10,027 nt of DNA, from assembly GCA_024635885.1 (NCBI GenBank), contig JAGXIA010000094.1:1-10027 (forward strand). The letters run 5' to 3'. Shown here in pieces: positions 7,707-10,027 of this stretch. This stretch comes from Helicobacteraceae bacterium (GTDB lineage: Bacteria; Campylobacterota; Campylobacteria; Campylobacterales; Sulfurimonadaceae). The notes under the pieces are model-generated. The model worked only from the letters and a program-made list of their open reading frames with translations. It ran no database searches and was not told the DNA's origin. Positions within the stretch are counted from its first letter, which is position 1. Each line of letters starts with the position of its first letter. Position numbers and translations under genes: made by a program.

Positions 7707-7722
7707 TGTTTCACATGAAACA
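7707..7722. other. parS: Second parS site with one mismatch
   Basis: TGTTTCACATGAAACA differs from the palindromic parS consensus TGTTTCACGTGAAACA by a single central G-to-A. It begins 25 bp after the rluA-family stop, 257 bp from the exact site, and directly borders the first putative DnaA box. Pairing with an exact site makes a chance match unlikely, though the changed base is in the usually conserved CACGTG centre and may weaken binding. Confidence 0.65.
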
Positions 7723-7723
7723 T

Positions 7724-8115
7724 TGTGAATACATTAGTATTAATAAAAGTTTACGCATATATATGGAGTTAATGACAATCAGAAAATTTTAATAAAATTA
7801 TTTATGTGAATAACTTATTAAATATTTGAAAGAGACTCCCTAATATTAGCCTTTATTATATAAAATTACTTAAAAAGCCCTATAATAGGTACTTTAAGTC
7901 ATATGTAAGCATTGTGAATTCAGCAAAAATTTATATAAAAATTTTCTTAAAAAAGTTTAAAATTAATAAATTTATTTTCAGAGAAGCAAAAAGATATTCA
8001 CAACTTAGAACACTGTGTGAATACTTCACACTTTAAGGAAATATCGTTTAAATAAAAAATAATAATTTTTTATTTAAGATTAAATAGTAGATTAAGATAG
8101 ATTATTTTTATATAA
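7724..8115. other. oriC: Candidate replication origin (oriC): DnaA-box cluster plus AT-rich unwinding region
   Basis: No gene is seen in 7683-8186. Six 9-mers containing TTCACA occur in 307 bp: GTATTCACA at 7724-7732 (minus), TTATTCACA at 7805-7813 (minus), GAATTCACA at 7913-7921 (minus), ATATTCACA at 7994-8002 (plus), GTATTCACA at 8016-8024 (minus) and TACTTCACA at 8022-8030 (plus). DnaA of this phylum is known to use a TTCAC core, and TTATTCACA differs from the E. coli box TTATCCACA by one base. The last two boxes interlock as a palindrome (7-bp arms 8015-8021 and 8025-8031). Then comes an almost pure A+T stretch, 8041-8115, with a 13-bp perfect palindrome (8048-8060/8065-8077) and a TAG/ATA-type triplet run (about 8086-8100) reminiscent of DnaA-trios. 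Function is inferred; no dnaA is nearby. Confidence 0.65.
8048..8077. repeat. A+T-only perfect palindrome next to DnaA boxes
   Basis: TTAAATAAAAAAT (8048-8060) is exactly complementary to 8065-8077 across the 4-nt loop AATA. With no G or C in 30 bp it melts easily, which suits a DNA unwinding element beside the DnaA boxes 18 bp to its left. It has no GC stem and no nearby gene end, so a terminator is less likely. Confidence 0.55.
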
Positions 8116-8141
8116 GGAAAGTAAGGTATTATTGTGTTTAT

Positions 8142-8170
8142 AAACGACCTCCCTGGTGTGTTGGTCGTTT
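8142..8170. terminator. Hairpin terminator, probably of the punB-rlmN-miniprotein operon
   Basis: AAACGACC (8142-8149) pairs perfectly with GGTCGTTT (8163-8170) over a 13-nt loop. It lies 17 bp beyond the minus-strand miniprotein stop, the right place to end that transcript. The stem itself supplies a short T run in either direction (GGTCGTTT followed by TATTA on plus, ATAAA on minus), so it may act both ways and insulate the origin-like region from transcription. Confidence 0.65.
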
Positions 8171-8186
8171 TATTAATAGTTTAAAG

Positions 8187-8282
8187 CTAATCTTTCTTTG
8201 TAGCAGCCATAAAAAAACCTATTACCCCAATTCCAAAAACCAATGTTAAAAATATAATTTGGAATATTTCTAAACCATTCAT
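8187..8282 (-). CDS. Single-span membrane miniprotein, 31 residues
   Basis: A short frame reads ATG 8282-8280 to TAG 8189-8187. Its product begins MNGLEIFQII, continues as an uninterrupted hydrophobic helix (residues about 6-27, FQIIFLTLVFGIGVIGFFMA) and ends in the charged tail ATKKD. Support for translation: the ATG overlaps the rlmN TAA by one base (TAATG), and AAGGAG lies about 7 nt upstream, a better ribosome site than many genes here. A hairpin terminator follows at once. The positive C-terminal residues would favour the tail being cytoplasmic, with the short N-terminus outside. I do not recognise the family; small inner-membrane proteins of this size often modulate larger membrane complexes, but nothing here names a partner. 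Confidence 0.72.
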   Translation of the reverse strand: MNGLEIFQIIFLTLVFGIGVIGFFMAATKKD

Positions 8283-9358
8283 TAAATTTCTCCTTCTGTC
8301 TTTTCTTTTAGTTGACCACATGCTGCACTAATATCTATGCCTTTAGAGTCACGTATGGTACATAATAGACCATGATTAATCAAATATTCTTGAAAAGCTA
8401 CCATATCAGCTTTTAATGGTCTGTCATAGGGTGTTCCTGGATAAGGATTAAAATATATAAGGTTTACTTTTGCTTTTATGTCAGTTAAAAGTTTTACAAG
8501 CTTTTTAGCGGAGGCTATGTCATCATTCTTATTTTTTATTACAAGGTACTCAAACATAACTCTTTTTCTAGTGTCAATAGGGAATCGTTTTACAGCTTCT
8601 ATAATAGAGGCTATATTATGGGCTTTATTCATAGGGATAAGTTCAGTTCTTAGTTCATCATCAACAGCATGCAGAGAAATAGCTATATGAACTCCTAAGT
8701 CCATCTCGCCAAGTTTATCTATTTTGTTACTTAATCCACTTGTAGAGACTGTCTGACGTTTTGCACCTATACAAAGCCCTTCTTCTTCTTTAAAAATTTC
8801 TATAGCTTTAGTAAGGTTATCTAAGTTATCAAGAGGTTCCCCCATTCCCATATAAACAATATTTATTTTTCTGTTATGTTTATGGTCATTATCGCGCTTA
8901 AGAGTTACAACCTGAGCTACTATCTCCCCTGCAGTTAAATTTCTAGTAAAGCCACCTTTAGCAGTTAAACAAAATGTACATCCAACTTTACACCCTACTT
9001 GTGTTGAAACGCAAATAGTGTATTTTGCTTCTTGAAAGACATGACCATCTTCATCTGTAAGTTCATCTTTCATCTTTAGCCAAACAGCTTCCATTGTTTT
9101 GCCATCTTGCATCTGTAAAAGATATTTAATGGTTCCATCGCTTGATTCTTCTTTATTTGCAATAGTCAGAGGATTTACAACAAACTTTTGTGCTAGTTCT
9201 TCTTTTAAAACTTTTGGAATATTTTTCATATCATCAAAGCTTTGAGCATATTGATGGTAAATCCATCCAAAGATTTGTTTCGCCCGGAATGACGGTTTAA
9301 TCAGTTCCATTAGCTCTTTTTGTGTGAAGTCAAATAGTGAGAGTTTAGTTTCATTCAT
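8282..9358 (-). CDS. rlmN: Dual-specificity RNA methyltransferase RlmN (23S rRNA A2503 / tRNA A37)
   Basis: A 358-residue radical-SAM enzyme that methylates C2 of adenine in 23S rRNA and certain tRNAs, via a methylated cysteine intermediate. The iron-sulfur cluster motif CxxxCxxC is C123, C127 and C130 in VGCKVGCTFC. The SAM-binding GMGEP sits at 171-175. The mobile methyl-carrying cysteine is C347 in ISAACGQL near the end, as in E. coli RlmN. Other family blocks include TVSTSGL (203-209), AISLHAVDDELR (226-237) and NPYPGTPYDRP (304-314). The N-terminal 90 residues are the usual accessory RNA-binding domain. The ATG at 9358 overlaps the upstream gene's TGA by four bases (ATGA), indicating translational coupling. 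RlmN rather than Cfr is favoured by the overall length and housekeeping context, though the two families are related. Confidence 0.96.
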   Translation of the reverse strand: MNETKLSLFDFTQKELMELIKPSFRAKQIFGWIYHQYAQSFDDMKNIPKVLKEELAQKFVVNPLTIANKEESSDGTIKYLLQMQDGKTMEAVWLKMKDELTDEDGHVFQEAKYTICVSTQVGCKVGCTFCLTAKGGFTRNLTAGEIVAQVVTLKRDNDHKHNRKINIVYMGMGEPLDNLDNLTKAIEIFKEEEGLCIGAKRQTVSTSGLSNKIDKLGEMDLGVHIAISLHAVDDELRTELIPMNKAHNIASIIEAVKRFPIDTRKRVMFEYLVIKNKNDDIASAKKLVKLLTDIKAKVNLIYFNPYPGTPYDRPLKADMVAFQEYLINHGLLCTIRDSKGIDISAACGQLKEKTEGEI

Positions 9359-9897
9359 CTTGCTGTCAATTCCTTTATTCTATTTTCCACATGCCGAGAT
9401 AATAACTCTTTTGCATGTTCGTGATTTTTTAAAAAGTCTTCATGAGCATTTTTGTTAGTGTAGTTAGTTATACAAAAAACACCACCAGAGGGAATATTAA
9501 ACTCTTGAGCTATTTTTAAAACAGCAAAGAACTCCATATTTTCTATTGCTATACCAAGTCCTAAAAACTTTTTTGTTAGTTCTTCGTTAGTAGAAATATA
9601 GTTAGAAGAGTTAACTACTATATCTTTTTTGTTAGTAGAGTTAGTAGAAACTACATTGTCTAATGGAGTGTAAGCATCATTGGACAAAAAAGAGAGCTCA
9701 ATATTTGAAGCTGTTTTTGATTCAATAATATCAAAAATTTTATGCTCACCATAGCTGCCAGCAGAACCTACAAAGAGTAAAAATTCTGGTTTATCAAACA
9801 AGCAGAGTCGAGTTAGGTTCATAGCAGTTTCAATCAGCCCTATCCCCATTGGTTGAGCAAAATCAAATGTTTCATTATTTCCAGCGCAAATTATCAT
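9355..9897 (-). CDS. punB: Short PNP/UDP-family purine nucleoside phosphorylase, PunB-like
   Basis: A 180-residue protein of the nucleoside phosphorylase/MTAN fold, shorter than typical members (230-280). Visible motifs: FVGSAGSYG at 42-50 (the phosphate/ribose glycine loop), IENMEFFAVLKIA at 118-130 where M121-E122 match the ribose-binding Met-Glu pair, and CITNYTNKNAHEDF at 142-155, with Asn145 in the position where MTAN and hexameric PNP carry a catalytic Asp. The residue-80 to 106 segment is rich in Ser, Thr and Asn and repeated at DNA level. Helicobacter pylori punB (HP1530), which I recall next to dnaA and oriC2, is similar in size, which is why I use this symbol. The family phosphorolyses purine nucleosides to base plus ribose-1-phosphate; true substrate is unproven. 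ATG 9897 has AAAGGA just upstream. It is first in the punB-rlmN-miniprotein operon. Confidence 0.78.
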   Translation of the reverse strand: MIICAGNNETFDFAQPMGIGLIETAMNLTRLCLFDKPEFLLFVGSAGSYGEHKIFDIIESKTASNIELSFLSNDAYTPLDNVVSTNSTNKKDIVVNSSNYISTNEELTKKFLGLGIAIENMEFFAVLKIAQEFNIPSGGVFCITNYTNKNAHEDFLKNHEHAKELLSRHVENRIKELTAR

Positions 9898-9953
9898 TAC
9901 ATTCCTTTAATTTATTTCATAAATTTCAGGGAACCTTTTATCCCCTCTTTTAC

Positions 9954-10027
9954 GACAAAGGAAGTAAATAAATTTTTGCTTTAGCAAAAAGTATTATCGG
10001 GGGTTTCGTCCCAGAAATTCCTTTGTC
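9954..10027. repeat. Nested inverted repeats upstream of punB, running to the window edge
   Basis: GACAAAGGAA (9954-9963) and its exact complement TTCCTTTGTC (10018-10027) enclose 54 bp. Inside is a second hairpin, TTTTTGC (9973-9979) with GCAAAAA (9984-9990), and a G/C patch (GGGGG near 9999-10003, TCCC near 10009-10012). A further arm, AATTTCAGGGA (about 9922-9932), nearly complements TCCCAGAAATT (about 10009-10019), allowing alternative folds. It lies upstream of punB on the minus strand, so it could be a leader RNA structure, a terminator of an off-window gene, or a small dispersed repeat. The remaining bases 9898-9953 show nothing else. Confidence 0.5.

Noticed and set aside
8142..8170. 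Riboswitch or small structured RNA at the GGTCGTTT hairpin
   Set aside because: Only one simple stem-loop is visible and it lies downstream of an operon; terminator is the simpler reading.
7683..8186. tRNA, rRNA or CRISPR content in the gene-free region
   Set aside because: No cloverleaf, no GC-rich RNA segment and no regularly spaced direct repeats; the repeated TTCACA words have irregular spacing and orientation.
9973..10012. Integron attC site near the right edge
   Set aside because: Nested hairpins are present, but the RYYYAAC/GTTRRRY ends expected of attC are not seen.

Overview
The window is AT-rich bacterial chromosomal DNA whose gene content and protein sequences point to a free-living Campylobacterota (epsilonproteobacterial) species, probably of the Sulfurimonas/Sulfuricurvum type. 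Supporting signs are an NrdA with the roughly 55-residue insertion I associate with Campylobacterota, the divergent rluA-family | purB-nrdA arrangement that I recall near the origin in Campylobacter jejuni, a short punB-type nucleoside phosphorylase, and possible DnaA boxes built on a TTCAC core. The genus is inference from memory; no search was run.

Layout, left to right. (1) 2-250: 3' part of a ppnP-type nucleoside phosphorylase. (2) 305-2146: a large multidomain protein with a possible receiver-like N-terminus, a degenerate GGDEF-like domain and a C-terminal YcgR-type barrel plus PilZ domain. It converges on the next block across a short hairpin. (3) 6657 down to 2171, minus strand: purB-nrdA-unknown gene-fliW, tightly packed and probably one transcript. 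(4) 6658-6770: divergent promoter region. (5) 6771-7682: RluA-family pseudouridine synthase read from a TTG start. (6) 7683-8186: about 500 bp without a gene, very AT-rich, with several structured motifs. (7) 9897 down to 8187, minus strand: punB-like gene, rlmN and an untracked 31-residue membrane miniprotein, joined by overlapping stop/start codons. (8) 9898-10027: intergenic DNA with nested inverted repeats that may run past the window edge.

The most interesting signal is region 6 and its flank. A 16-bp word inside the rluA gene (7450-7465) is an exact match to the parS centromere consensus bound by ParB, and a second copy with one change lies just after the gene (7707-7722). Between 7724 and 8030 there are six TTCACA-core words, four of them TATTCACA, which fit a Campylobacterota DnaA box. 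They are followed by an A+T-only palindrome and an AT tract suited to DNA unwinding. Together this looks like a chromosomal origin (oriC) with nearby centromere sites, in a place where no dnaA gene is present in the window.

Functionally the genes combine nucleotide supply (ppnP, purB, nrdA, punB), ribosome modification (RluA-family, RlmN), and motility or c-di-GMP signalling (PilZ protein, FliW).
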